Notes: generated from the sequence alone by a model not told the origin. Shown: positions 25,477-34,599, counted from the stretch's first letter. The stretch is 64,000 nt of DNA from Geoalkalibacter subterraneus (GCF_000827125.1 NZ_CP010311.1:868001-932000), one strand, 5' to 3'. A program made the numbers and translations.

Positions 25477-27153
25477 TCAGGCAATGCCGTCGCGGCCGAT
25501 ACTTTTAACGTAGAACAGGGAGCTGTCGGCGATTGCCAGCAATTCCTCCAGATCCTGCGCGTCTTCGGGAAATCCCGCAATTCCGAAGCTGGCAGTGAGC
25601 CGCACATCAAGGCCGTGCGCGGCGAGGTAGGAGGTCGCGGACATGTGTGCGCGGATCTCTTCAGCCTTGCGAACGGCATCGGCGCGATTCTTGTCCGGCA
25701 GGACTACCACGTATTCGTCTCCGCCATAGGCGACGGCAAAAGCGGGGGCTTCGATGCAGGCCTTGATCGTCTGGGCCACTTCCCGCAGTGCCTGACTTCC
25801 CCTGATGTGCCCATGAGTGTCAACCACCTGTTTAAAGCGGTCGACATCCAGGAATATCAGAGCCAGCGGCCTATTGAGCCGGGCGCACTTTTCAAAGTGG
25901 TGCTTGAGCCCCTGATAGAAGTAGCGGGTATTGTAGAGCCCGGTCAGATCGTCGCGGATTGACAGTTCTTTGAAGCGCCGCTCGCTGGCGCGCAATTGTT
26001 CTTCGGCCTCGACCCGGCGGCGGCGGTCCTCTTCCAGGCGCTCAAGCATCTTGTTGTATTCGTGAACAAGTTCGCCGATCTCACTGTTGCTCCTGACGCC
26101 GATACGCTCAGACAGGCTCTCATCCGTCTGGACTTCTGCGATGTGCTGGCGTAACCGTCCCAGCGGTTTGGTGACGATGCGCCTGATGATGATCAGGTGA
26201 ACCGCGGAAAAAAGGATGCCGATTGCCGCCAGGGAGGCAAAGACAACCATTGCCAGACGCCGGCCGAGATGGTTGAAGATGCGCGGCACTCGAACTTCCA
26301 GCAGAAGCGCCGGTTCTCCGTGGATATCGGGGTAATGAGCAAAAATCCGCATGCGATCCGGTGCCTGAGGGTCGCGGTAGAAGCGGGGCTGCGAGAGTTC
26401 AGAGTCTTCGCCGAGGAGATGGGAGAAGTCCGGGTCGTGCAGCAAAGCGCGTGCTTCGGGCAGCAGATCAAAGCGATCGAGGTAGTACGGCAGCCGGTAT
26501 TTCTCGTCGGGAACCCGGGCCTCACTGGCGGGATGCAGAGCAAAGCTGACGCGCGTTTGCTCATTGAGGCGCTTGATTTCGTCCTGATCCAGAAAACGCC
26601 CCATGATGACCGTGCCCTGGCGCGCGCCAGTGCCCATGCTGGTCAGAACCGGACTCGACGCGATCTGCAGGGGACCATGGCCCGTGACGAGGATGCCGGT
26701 TTTGGGTTTTTTCGGATCTTCGAACTGCAGTAGAGGATGATCAAGCGGCCAGGTCCCCGAGGGAAGCTCGCTGATGTGGCGCTGCTGCTGTGCCGGCCGG
26801 TCAAATTGATTGCTCCAGACCGTTTCGCCTTCTTTGTCGATAAAGATGAGCAGATCAAGGCGTGTCTTGCGAAAAGTGTCGGGAGACAGGCTGGTGACCT
26901 GGAACTTCAGGTTGCGATCCTGTACGAACCGATAGGTTTCATCCCACTGCGCCCAGTCGCCGATGAGCACCCCCAGATGCTCCGATTCTCGCCGCAGGGC
27001 CTGGGCGACGCGGGCCAGGTTGATTTCGGCAATCTCCTCTTCGGCGGTGATCTCCACCGGCGTCAGCAAAACGCGGATCAACACGACGCCGAAGGCGAGA
27101 AACAGCATGAAAAAAAGAATCATCAGCAAGATGATGCGGGTTTGCAGGCGCAT
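25477..27153 (-). CDS. CHASE4-HAMP-GGDEF membrane diguanylate cyclase
   Basis: About 558 residues. An N-terminal membrane segment (~7-30) leads to a periplasmic CHASE4-type sensor (RRESEHLGVLIGDWAQWDETY). A second segment lies near 302-325, then a HAMP linker and a short coiled coil. The GGDEF domain runs from ~395 to the end with RDDLTGLYNTRYFYQGL, FLDVDRFKQVVDTHGH and the active-site loop YGGDEYVV (476-483). GGDEY is a conservative variant of GGDEF, so activity is likely. The RxxD inhibitory site is absent, so product feedback is not expected. The ATG at 27153 is chosen over a TTG at 27162; neither has a good ribosome site. The radical-SAM gene is 26 bases upstream. Confidence 0.88.
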   Translation of the reverse strand: MRLQTRIILLMILFFMLFLAFGVVLIRVLLTPVEITAEEEIAEINLARVAQALRRESEHLGVLIGDWAQWDETYRFVQDRNLKFQVTSLSPDTFRKTRLDLLIFIDKEGETVWSNQFDRPAQQQRHISELPSGTWPLDHPLLQFEDPKKPKTGILVTGHGPLQIASSPVLTSMGTGARQGTVIMGRFLDQDEIKRLNEQTRVSFALHPASEARVPDEKYRLPYYLDRFDLLPEARALLHDPDFSHLLGEDSELSQPRFYRDPQAPDRMRIFAHYPDIHGEPALLLEVRVPRIFNHLGRRLAMVVFASLAAIGILFSAVHLIIIRRIVTKPLGRLRQHIAEVQTDESLSERIGVRSNSEIGELVHEYNKMLERLEEDRRRRVEAEEQLRASERRFKELSIRDDLTGLYNTRYFYQGLKHHFEKCARLNRPLALIFLDVDRFKQVVDTHGHIRGSQALREVAQTIKACIEAPAFAVAYGGDEYVVVLPDKNRADAVRKAEEIRAHMSATSYLAAHGLDVRLTASFGIAGFPEDAQDLEELLAIADSSLFYVKSIGRDGIA

Positions 27154-27179
27154 GAGAAACAACTTCGGGGGAGAGAGGT

Positions 27180-28871
27180 TTACAGCCGTATTTCTTTAAC
27201 CTTCAGGCCACGGCCCGAGGCGGTCTCATAAATAAAGAGGATAATGCGGCGCTCGTCAAGCTCTTCAAGGTGATGAAACGCAGCTGCAAAAAATTGAATC
27301 TTGACGCCCTGTCCCTTGACGCGTGCGGTTTCTTCCTGAACAAGGCGATGAACGTGCTGTTGCTCCTGCGGGTGGAGGCGCGAATCAAAAAAATCCGGCG
27401 CGTTGCCGGGCACGACTCTCTCGCAATGGGCGAAGTCCCGGGCGAGCTGCTCGCGAAGAATATTCTGCCGGGGCGCAGAGAAGCCCTGGGAGACGAATCG
27501 GGCAAGATGTTCAAAGACTGCTTTCTGCGACAGGGGAAAGCGCAAAAGCCCCTCCCGGCGCCAGTAGTTTTCAAGCTGCTCCAGCGCCGCGCTGAACGAG
27601 CCCGCTGACTTCTGCAGTGCACCCAGAAAACGGTCCAGCCGTCCGGCGTTGTAGGTCAGATCCAGCAGGCGGCTGATGCCGCGAAGACGCTCGAGGTCGG
27701 TGTGGTCCAGATCTGCGGTGCGCAAGACCGTATAAGGAGGGTTGGGGTCGAACTTCAATTGCAGATTTGGAGCCTGTTCGCGCAGGGGGGCACCCGGAAG
27801 CAGTTTGACCGGCTCGATCTGCAGGTGATGGGGGCGAAGGGCGGCAACCCGGTCGAGGGATTTCAGAAAGTCGATGTAGCCTTCCTCCGGCAGCCCGGCG
27901 ATCAGGTCCAGGTGCAGCGCAACATTGCTTTTTTCACGCAGGCGGCGCACATTGGTTTCCAGGAGTTCAAGGGACGCCTCGCGGTTGATGACGTTCAGCG
28001 TGCCGGGGAGGGTGGATTGCACCCCGATCTCAAACTGGAACATCCCCGGCGGGACCTCCTCAAGCAGACTCAGGGTTGCTTCGTCGAGCAGATGGGCGCC
28101 GATCTCGAAATGAAAATGACTGCCGCGATTGTGGGTGAGGATTTCGCGGAAGATTTCCCGTGCGCGTTTTGCGTCGTAATTGAAGGTGCGATCCACCAGC
28201 TTGATTTTGGGAACCTCATGGTCCATCAGCAGGCGCAGGTCTGATCGGATCCTCTCCATGCTGAAGGCGCGCACCCGCTCATCGCGCGCGCTCAGGCAGA
28301 AAGCGCAGCGATAGGGGCAACCGCGGCTGGTCTCGTAATAGACGAATCCACGGTTGAGATCGATCAGGCCAAGGGCAAACGGCGAGGGGATCGCATCCAG
28401 ATCTTCTATCGGCGGGGTATCGGGCCCCTGGCCCCCCTGGTTTCCCTCTCGCCACATCAGGCGTGGCACCTGCGACGGCTTTTCCCCTTTTGCCCAGGCC
28501 TGAAGCAGGCCGCGAAAGGGAAGCTCCCCCTCTCCACGGATGAGGGCGGTCAGACCGGGGTGTCGGTCGAAAAGGGACGGGGCTTCGAACGAGACTTCCG
28601 GGCCGCCCACGACGATGCGCAGATCCGGACACACCACGCCGAGGGCGTCGATGAGATCGAAGGTCTCCCGCCGGTTCCAGAGGTAGACCGAAAATGCCAC
28701 CACGTCGGGATCTTCGGCCAGAATCATGGCCAGGATATTTTCCCGGGGTTCGTGAATGGTGAATTCGCGGATCACGAACTGCCCCAGGTCGCTGCAGTAG
28801 GCGGCCAGATAGGGCAGGGCGAGGCTGGCATGGATAAATTTGCTGTGAAGTGTCGCCAAAAGAATACGCAT
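27180..28871 (-). CDS. B12-binding radical SAM protein with DUF4080 C-terminus
   Basis: 563 residues. The N-terminal cobalamin-binding-like domain (MRILLATLHSKFIHASLALP, ENILAMILAEDPDVVAFSVY, VVGGPEVSF) is followed by a radical SAM core with YETSRGCPYRCAFCLSARDE (CxxxCxxC for the [4Fe-4S] cluster) and FHFEIGAHLLDEATL. A DUF4080 tail closes it. Members are common in anaerobes; their reaction is unknown, probably a methylation or other modification needing B12. The ATG at 28871 gives the standard start; the frame upstream to 28889 is less likely. It diverges from the second radical SAM gene 72 bases away. Confidence 0.88.
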   Translation of the reverse strand: MRILLATLHSKFIHASLALPYLAAYCSDLGQFVIREFTIHEPRENILAMILAEDPDVVAFSVYLWNRRETFDLIDALGVVCPDLRIVVGGPEVSFEAPSLFDRHPGLTALIRGEGELPFRGLLQAWAKGEKPSQVPRLMWREGNQGGQGPDTPPIEDLDAIPSPFALGLIDLNRGFVYYETSRGCPYRCAFCLSARDERVRAFSMERIRSDLRLLMDHEVPKIKLVDRTFNYDAKRAREIFREILTHNRGSHFHFEIGAHLLDEATLSLLEEVPPGMFQFEIGVQSTLPGTLNVINREASLELLETNVRRLREKSNVALHLDLIAGLPEEGYIDFLKSLDRVAALRPHHLQIEPVKLLPGAPLREQAPNLQLKFDPNPPYTVLRTADLDHTDLERLRGISRLLDLTYNAGRLDRFLGALQKSAGSFSAALEQLENYWRREGLLRFPLSQKAVFEHLARFVSQGFSAPRQNILREQLARDFAHCERVVPGNAPDFFDSRLHPQEQQHVHRLVQEETARVKGQGVKIQFFAAAFHHLEELDERRIILFIYETASGRGLKVKEIRL

Positions 28872-28943
28872 GAGCGCCAGAATAACCAACAGTCGCTTCG
28901 GCGTGAAGAGAAATTTTGTGTAAACCGCAGGAGAACTCCATAG

Positions 28944-30281
28944 ATGTCAGAACAGAAAACATTTCTTACCGTAGTTGCCGATGATGGCGGTGAAATGTTC
29001 GAACATCCCGACCTGATGATGGCCGGTATGAACGGCATGACCCCTTGTCTCCCCGTTGCTGCAGAGATGATTCCCCTTCCTGAAGGCAGTCGTCTCTTCA
29101 CCCTGCCCGAGATGCCCCCGGTGGGGTATGATCCTCAGCGCAGGGAGTTCATTACCGTTGAGCATCTGCCCCGCGAATGGGGAGGCGGTCGTGCCCAGGC
29201 CGTATGCGCTTTTATGGCGCCGGGGTACACCCGGACCCTGTTGCCCGCCGCCGATTATCAGCGTAAAAAGCAGACGCTTCCCCTGTGGGCCTATACCGCT
29301 GTAGCCTGGTGCGTGGAAGAGGAACGTTTTTATGTGGCGGCCTCCCGGGTTGACAGCAACCGGCAATGGGAGCCCGATCACTTCGATGACCGCGAGCTTG
29401 ATCCGCTGGTTCGGCGCCGTCTACGCCAACAGAGCGGCAACCGCCTGCTGGAGCAGTTGGCGCGCTGCGCCCTTGATTACCACTGTTTTGCCGCCAAAAA
29501 CCTGTTCTTTGAACGCTGGGAGGCGCCGCTGCCGACATCGCCCGCCTGCAATTCGGCTTGTCTCGGTTGCCTGTCCCTCCAGCCTGAAGCCAATGAATGC
29601 TGCCCTTCCAGCCAGGAACGCATTCAGTTTGTCCCGACCGTCGAGGAGTTGTGCGAGGTGGCGGTCCCCCACCTGGAAAAGGCCAAAAACGCGATCGTTT
29701 CCTTTGGCCAGGGCTGCGAGGGAGACCCGATTCTGCAGGCCGAAACCATCATTCCCGCGGTCAGGGAAATGCGTCGTCGCACCGGCAGGGGCACCATCAA
29801 TTTCAACTCCAACGCATCGATTCCCGATGTGATCCCCCGTCTTGCCGAAGTGGGCCTCGATTCGATCCGCGTATCGCTCAATTCAGTGCGGGAAAAGCGC
29901 TATACGGCTTATCATCGCCCGCGTGGGTACTGTTTTGCTGACGTGGTTGAATCTCTGCGACGCGCCAAAAGCTCCGGGCTGTTTACCATGATCAATTACC
30001 TGGTGTTCCCCGGTGTGACCGATCAGCGGGAGGAGATCGAGGCTTTTGTTGAGCTGGTGGAAGAGACCGGAGTCGACCTGGTGCAGCTGCGCAACCTGAG
30101 CATCGACCCGGCCTGGTACTGGAGTGCGATGGATGAAGAATCCAACGGCAATGGTATGCTGGCGATGATGCAGGAGATCAAAAAGCGGGTGCCGCGGCTT
30201 CAGTACGGTTATTTCAATCGAACCCGGGAACAGTTCTTCCCGCCCGGATTTGAGCGCGCCTGGCCGATTGATGAGATTTAA
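28944..30281 (+). CDS. Radical SAM protein of unknown function
   Basis: 445 residues. The first ~180 residues are a non-radical-SAM region. The cluster motif SPACNSACLGCLSLQP (CxxxCxxC) starts near residue 195, followed by FVPTVEELCEVAVPHLEKAK, the SFGQGCEGDPIL glycine-rich motif, and INFNSNASIPDVIPRLAEVG plus SIRVSLNSVREKRY in the barrel. The late-placed radical SAM core and the additional Cys in ECCPSSQERI are notable. The substrate is unknown. AGGAGA lies upstream of the ATG. It is divergent from the DUF4080 radical SAM gene and 51 bases before the two-component cassette. Confidence 0.82.
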   Translation: MSEQKTFLTVVADDGGEMFEHPDLMMAGMNGMTPCLPVAAEMIPLPEGSRLFTLPEMPPVGYDPQRREFITVEHLPREWGGGRAQAVCAFMAPGYTRTLLPAADYQRKKQTLPLWAYTAVAWCVEEERFYVAASRVDSNRQWEPDHFDDRELDPLVRRRLRQQSGNRLLEQLARCALDYHCFAAKNLFFERWEAPLPTSPACNSACLGCLSLQPEANECCPSSQERIQFVPTVEELCEVAVPHLEKAKNAIVSFGQGCEGDPILQAETIIPAVREMRRRTGRGTINFNSNASIPDVIPRLAEVGLDSIRVSLNSVREKRYTAYHRPRGYCFADVVESLRRAKSSGLFTMINYLVFPGVTDQREEIEAFVELVEETGVDLVQLRNLSIDPAWYWSAMDEESNGNGMLAMMQEIKKRVPRLQYGYFNRTREQFFPPGFERAWPIDEI

Positions 30282-30332
30282 TTGCCCCGCATTGAACGTT
30301 GAAAAGATGACGTTCTCTGAAAAGATGTCGAT

Positions 30333-31778
30333 ATGAGCTTGTTTCGGCCCAAATCCTTTCTCGTTCTCGTTCTGATTGGCTTCAGCGTGGTTCTGATGCC
30401 GCTGTTGATTGCCCTGATTTCCGCCCAGGTTTCAGTGCGGGGGATGGTGGATCAGGGGACCGAAACGGTGTACCGCTCTGTTTCCGCGACCGAAGGGGGG
30501 CGGGTGCTGGTAGAGCGCCTGGTGGATCTGGAGCGAAGTGCCCGCCAGTACCAGGTACTCAAGGAGCCCGCCCTGCTTGAGGATGTTGCGCACAAGCGCG
30601 ATGATGTCCTCACTCGGATCGAGAATCTTGCGGTTCTGGCCGATCCGTCCCAGCATGGCGTTCTGGAGAGCCTGCGGGAAGGAGTCGATGCGTTGACCGC
30701 TGAGCTGCTCTTTGCTGCTGGCAATGGAGAGAGTTCTGTCTCCGATCTCGATCTTGATGAATTCGTGCGTCTCAACGCTATGGCTAAGACGGTTTATTTC
30801 AACAGCTATGACCTCATTGTACGGGAGGTGGACAGTCTGCATGCCAGAGCCTCCAAGGTGCAGAATCTTCTGATCTGGACGTCCCTGGGTCTGCTGCCCC
30901 TGACCCTGTTGCTGGTCGCGTTCTTCGTCAGGCGGCTTTCGCGCCCGGTGCAGCAGATCAATAAAAAGATCATGCGCCTGGGCGAGGGGGACTTTTCCAC
31001 CGAGATCAGTGTCGGCGGTCCTCAAGACCTTCGTGATCTGGGGCAGCGCCTGGATTGGCTTCGCCAGCGCCTCGGCGAAGTTGAGAGAGAAAAACATCGC
31101 TTCCTTGCCCATGTTTCCCATGAGCTGAAAACCCCGCTGGCCTCAATCCGCGAAGGTTCGGAACTTCTCATCGAACAGGTGGGCGGCCCCCTGACCAAAC
31201 AGCAGCGCGAGATTGCCAGAATACTTGGAAAAAACAGCGTACAGTTGCAGAAGATGATTGAAAACCTGCTTGGATTCAGCCGTAATCCGACCCGCAGCAT
31301 CCGAAGTGAAACAAAGGTCGATCTGCAGGAGATGATCGAAGCGCTGCTGCAGGATCATCGGGCCGTGGTCCTGAAAAAAAACCTGCAGATCAAAACCCAT
31401 CTTCGTCCTGGAGAGCTGACCGTCGACCGGGACCGTCTGCGCACTGTTTTGGACAATTTACTGTCCAATGCGGTAAAAAACACTCCCTCCGGGGGACGGG
31501 TGGAAGTCTCAGTAAGGTCTGCGGACGATGAAACCCTGATAGATGTGTCCGATTCAGGTCCCGGGGTGGATGAAACAGAGGAAAAAAAGATTTTTGAACC
31601 ATTCTTTCAGGGCAGCGCCCCCTGTCTCGGTCCCGTCCAGGGGACAGGGCTCGGCTTGTCAATTGTCAAGGAATATGTCGATGGGTTCAATGGGCGGATC
31701 GAACTTCAAAAAAGTACCTATGGTGGAGCGCTGTTTCGCCTCCATTTGCCGATGAAGATGGAGACCCCTCATGAGTAG
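30333..31778 (+). CDS. glrK: GlrK/QseE-like sensor histidine kinase
   Basis: 481 residues. Two membrane segments (~8-30 and ~178-200) flank a helical periplasmic domain. A HAMP domain follows (RRLSRPVQQINKKIMRLGEGDF). The H box is HVSHELKTPLASIREGSELL with His 263, and the ATPase boxes are NLLSNAVKNTPSGG, DSGPGVDETEEKKIFEPFFQG and GTGLGLSIVKEYVDG. The lineup kinase, lipoprotein, sigma-54 regulator is the same as E. coli glrK-qseG-glrR, where GlrK phosphorylates GlrR. It overlaps the lipoprotein gene by 8 bases. Orthology is inferred from order and domain layout. Confidence 0.85.
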   Translation: MSLFRPKSFLVLVLIGFSVVLMPLLIALISAQVSVRGMVDQGTETVYRSVSATEGGRVLVERLVDLERSARQYQVLKEPALLEDVAHKRDDVLTRIENLAVLADPSQHGVLESLREGVDALTAELLFAAGNGESSVSDLDLDEFVRLNAMAKTVYFNSYDLIVREVDSLHARASKVQNLLIWTSLGLLPLTLLLVAFFVRRLSRPVQQINKKIMRLGEGDFSTEISVGGPQDLRDLGQRLDWLRQRLGEVEREKHRFLAHVSHELKTPLASIREGSELLIEQVGGPLTKQQREIARILGKNSVQLQKMIENLLGFSRNPTRSIRSETKVDLQEMIEALLQDHRAVVLKKNLQIKTHLRPGELTVDRDRLRTVLDNLLSNAVKNTPSGGRVEVSVRSADDETLIDVSDSGPGVDETEEKKIFEPFFQGSAPCLGPVQGTGLGLSIVKEYVDGFNGRIELQKSTYGGALFRLHLPMKMETPHE

Positions 31779-32364
31779 GACTTTTCAGTTTTTACTGCCG
31801 GCGCTGTTTGCCGTACTGTTGCTCGGCGGGTGTGCTTTCCTGCGCGAACTCCATCTCCCTGCTCAGCTTCCTGCCGCGCCCGAGATCGCTGATGAGGCCG
31901 TGAACGCAGAGGGAAATCTGATCGACGCAGAGTTTGAACACAGTGTCGATACAAGCGAGGCTGAATCCCTTTTAACGTTTTTAGCTTACCTTGAGACGCT
32001 GTCTCCTGATGAGCAGGATCAGGTCTATCAAGAAGTAAAGAACCAGTTCGATGACAGTCCTGATCAGCAGGTGCGCTTGCGCCTGGCCCTGCTTCAAATT
32101 CAACCGGGAAGGTCTTTTACCGACTTTTCCGAGGGCCGGAAACTTTTACAGGACTACGGACGGGACTCTCAGGAACAGGGGGATGCAGGTCTTGGCGCCC
32201 TGGCCAATCTGCTTGAAGCGCTTGCCCGCGAGCATAATCTTCTCACCGCGCAATTAGTCGATGAAAAGCGTGCCAATGAACATTTGGCACGCCAGTTGAA
32301 TGAACTTAAAAATATTGAAAATATCTTGAAATCCCGTGAAGTCGAAAGCCTTCCCGGCATGTGA
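31771..32364 (+). CDS. qseG: QseG-like outer-membrane lipoprotein
   Basis: 197 residues. A lipoprotein signal ends in VLLLGGC (Cys 21). The mature protein is acidic and helical with a C-terminal coiled coil (DEKRANEHLARQLNELKNIE). In enterobacteria QseG sits between glrK and glrR and interacts with the GlrK sensor domain. Sequence similarity is limited here, so the name rests mainly on position, lipobox and helical character. It overlaps glrK by 8 bases and lies 23 bases before glrR. Confidence 0.7.
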   Translation: MSRTFQFLLPALFAVLLLGGCAFLRELHLPAQLPAAPEIADEAVNAEGNLIDAEFEHSVDTSEAESLLTFLAYLETLSPDEQDQVYQEVKNQFDDSPDQQVRLRLALLQIQPGRSFTDFSEGRKLLQDYGRDSQEQGDAGLGALANLLEALAREHNLLTAQLVDEKRANEHLARQLNELKNIENILKSREVESLPGM

Positions 32365-32387
32365 GCGGTCTATAAAGATTTCCCCCT

Positions 32388-33740
32388 ATGAGCCAAAACG
32401 AAAAGAAAATTCTTCTGGTTGATGACGATCAGGATCTGCTGCAATTGCTTTCAATGCGGCTTGAGCGGCATGGTTACCAGGTGAGCCTGGCACAGAGTGC
32501 GGAAGAAGCTCTGGCCCGTATCCCTGTGATCCGTCCGCACCTGGTCATAACCGATTTACGCATGGAAGGGATGGACGGCCTGGCCCTTTTCGATGCGGTG
32601 CGCCGGAGCCACGGTTCCCTGCCGGTGATTATCCTGACCGCACATGGCTCCATCCCTGACGCGGTGGATGCGACGAGACGCGGAGTTTTTACCTTTCTGA
32701 CCAAGCCCTTTGACAGTCGCGACCTGCTGCGGGAAATCGAAAGAGCCCTTACCCTCTCGGCTGACACTGCCGGGCAGGCGGATTCCGATGGCGACCAGGA
32801 CTGGCGCAGGGAGCTGCTGACGCGCAGTCCGCTGATGGAAGATCTGCTGGCCAAGGCCCACCTCGCTGCAGCCAGCGGCGCAAGTGTGCTGCTTCGTGGC
32901 GAAAGCGGTACCGGCAAAGAGTTGCTGGCCCGCGCCATTCATCGTGCCAGCAACCGTCGCGACAAACCTTTTGTCGCCATTAACTGCGGCGCCATTCCCG
33001 ATTCCCTGCTCGAGTCAGAACTTTTCGGGCATGCCAAGGGCGCATTTACCGGTGCAGATCGCAACCACCCCGGTCTTTTCAAGTCTGCCGACGGGGGAAC
33101 GCTTTTCCTGGATGAAATCGGAGACATGCCTTCCGCGCTACAGGTCAAGTTGCTGCGCGTCGTCCAGGAGCGGCAGGTGCGCGCGGTTGGAGCTTCACAA
33201 ACGATTCCTGTTGACGTACGCATTATTTCTGCGACTCATCGGAATCTTGAGGAGGAAATTGAAGCCGGAAATTTCCGCGAAGACCTCTACTATCGCCTCA
33301 ACGTGGTTTCGCTCGATTTGCCGACGCTTGCGCAGAGGCGCGAGGATATCCCTCTGCTGGCCGACCATTTTCTGCGTCAGTTCAGTGAGCAGATTGGCAA
33401 GAAGGTCAGTGGTTTTTCCCCGGAAGCGATGGAAACCCTGGTTGGCGCTTCATGGCCCGGCAATATCCGGCAGCTGTGCAATGTTGTGGAGCAGGCCGTC
33501 GCATTATCGACGACGTCGGTCATCGCCGCCGATCTTGTCAATCATGCCTTGCGTGAAACGCCCGAGGAAATTCCTCCCTTTGCCGAGGCCCGGCGCCGCT
33601 TTGAGCAGGACTACCTGGTCCGTTTGCTCAAAATAACCAATGGTAATGTTGCGCAGGCCGCACGCCTGGCCAAGCGCAACCGGACGGAATTTTACAAATT
33701 GCTCAATCGCCACCATATTGCTCCGGCATTATTTAAGTAG
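32388..33740 (+). CDS. glrR: GlrR-like sigma-54-dependent response regulator
   Basis: 450 residues, with NtrC-family architecture. The receiver domain holds LVDDDQDLL and phospho-acceptor Asp 56 in LVITDLRMEGMDG. The AAA+ domain has Walker A GESGTGKE (~171), the sigma-54 contact loop GAFTGA (~218), and Walker B GGTLFLDEIGDM. A Fis-type helix-turn-helix ends the protein (GNVAQAARLAKRNRTEFYKLLNRH). Phosphorylated by the adjacent GlrK-like kinase, it should activate sigma-54 promoters. Two sites fitting the enterobacterial GlrR pattern lie directly downstream, ahead of a -24/-12 promoter. Confidence 0.9.
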   Translation: MSQNEKKILLVDDDQDLLQLLSMRLERHGYQVSLAQSAEEALARIPVIRPHLVITDLRMEGMDGLALFDAVRRSHGSLPVIILTAHGSIPDAVDATRRGVFTFLTKPFDSRDLLREIERALTLSADTAGQADSDGDQDWRRELLTRSPLMEDLLAKAHLAAASGASVLLRGESGTGKELLARAIHRASNRRDKPFVAINCGAIPDSLLESELFGHAKGAFTGADRNHPGLFKSADGGTLFLDEIGDMPSALQVKLLRVVQERQVRAVGASQTIPVDVRIISATHRNLEEEIEAGNFREDLYYRLNVVSLDLPTLAQRREDIPLLADHFLRQFSEQIGKKVSGFSPEAMETLVGASWPGNIRQLCNVVEQAVALSTTSVIAADLVNHALRETPEEIPPFAEARRRFEQDYLVRLLKITNGNVAQAARLAKRNRTEFYKLLNRHHIAPALFK

Positions 33741-33791
33741 ATAACCATTTCAAGCTCATTCAGGGTTCGCGCAAGGCTCTCTAGGAGAGCA

Positions 33792-33809
33792 TGTCTCCAG
33801 AAGGCGACA
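33792..33809. promoter_or_regulatory. GlrR-type enhancer site 1
   Basis: TGTCTCCAGAAGGCGACA. It fits the TGTC-N10-GACA pattern described for enterobacterial GlrR and is identical over 18 bases to site 2, which lies 90 bases downstream. Its centre is ~165 bases upstream of the sigma-54 promoter. Confidence 0.7.
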
Positions 33810-33881
33810 ATTGCCTATTACGTTGTTTTTCCCGGCAGTTTGAAAAAAATTGTCAGTTTGATGACTCAACCTGGGGTGCTT

Positions 33882-33899
33882 TGTCTCCAGAAGGCGACA
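33882..33899. promoter_or_regulatory. GlrR-type enhancer site 2
   Basis: Second exact copy of TGTCTCCAGAAGGCGACA, ~100 bases upstream of the predicted transcription start. The distance suits an enhancer for a sigma-54 activator. Confidence 0.7.
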
Positions 33900-33961
33900 G
33901 GTTCGGGCGTAGTTCTTCTACCAACCTGGCCATATTGTGTGCTCGCCGCGCGGCTGCAGAC

Positions 33962-33978
33962 TTGGTACTTTGTTTGCT
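33962..33978 (+). promoter_or_regulatory. Sigma-54 (-24/-12) promoter
   Basis: TTGGTACTTTGTTTGCT. GG at 33964-33965 and GC at 33976-33977 are 10 bases apart, matching TGGCAC-N5-TTGC with one difference in the -24 box. Transcription would start near 33989 and read the secreted-protein gene at 34079. Confidence 0.7.
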
Positions 33979-34078
33979 TCTAATTCATGCATAGATTTTG
34001 GTAGGATGTAAATCCCTGGAATTTTCTCGTCAAGCCTGATCTTTTATGAGCCATTAGCGTAATGGTAAGGAGTTTTTC

Positions 34079-34555
34079 TTGAAAAATTCCATTTGGCGTT
34101 CATTGGCCGTGCTGGGCGTCGCCATGGTCATGGGGCTTGCCGCATACGCCGGCCAGACCGGATATCCCGATGATATGGAGGTGCGCCGCATTACGGCACT
34201 TCCCGAAGTCCGGTCTCTGGAGTATGATGGAGTTCGCTTGAGCTATCGCCTTGGTGAAGTGCGGACTCAGGATCGTCCTTATCTGGCAGGGAGTCAGGAC
34301 TTTCCCGCCCAAAGCGAACTGAAGATTTTTGCATCACTGACCGATGTGGAAAGCGGCCATGCACTCGATGGCGCACAGGTTTATTTCAATGCAGAAACAC
34401 CGATTGGAGTTGAAGTCACTGCCATTGGCAAAAAGGCTGCCTGGGGGTACTATACAGTGCTCACGGAGCCACGCAGTGGTCGATATGAATTTACTTTCAC
34501 CGCCCAGTTCGGAGGCACCTTTGTGGAAGATCGGTTTTGCTACGATTTCAACTGA
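34079..34555 (+). CDS. Secreted protein of unknown function, predicted GlrR target
   Basis: 158 residues. A signal peptide (KNSIWRSLAVLGVAMVMG) is cleaved near AYA-GQ. The mature domain is beta-rich and Ig-like (SELKIFASLTDVESGHALDG, then VYFNAETPIGVEVTAIG and GRYEFTFTAQFGGTFVEDRF), faintly like the YtkA/FixH class of small periplasmic domains. It starts with TTG, with AAGGAG 6 bases upstream. It lies directly after the two GlrR-like sites and a sigma-54 promoter. The function is not known. Confidence 0.78.
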   Translation: MKNSIWRSLAVLGVAMVMGLAAYAGQTGYPDDMEVRRITALPEVRSLEYDGVRLSYRLGEVRTQDRPYLAGSQDFPAQSELKIFASLTDVESGHALDGAQVYFNAETPIGVEVTAIGKKAAWGYYTVLTEPRSGRYEFTFTAQFGGTFVEDRFCYDFN

Positions 34556-34599
34556 TAAAACGTTTGACTTTCGACAACTCGGTTTGACCTGTTTTTATT

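Noticed and set aside
33776-33790. GCTCTC-TAG-GAGAGC as glrR terminator
   Set aside because: Only a 6-bp stem with 3-base loop and no T-run.
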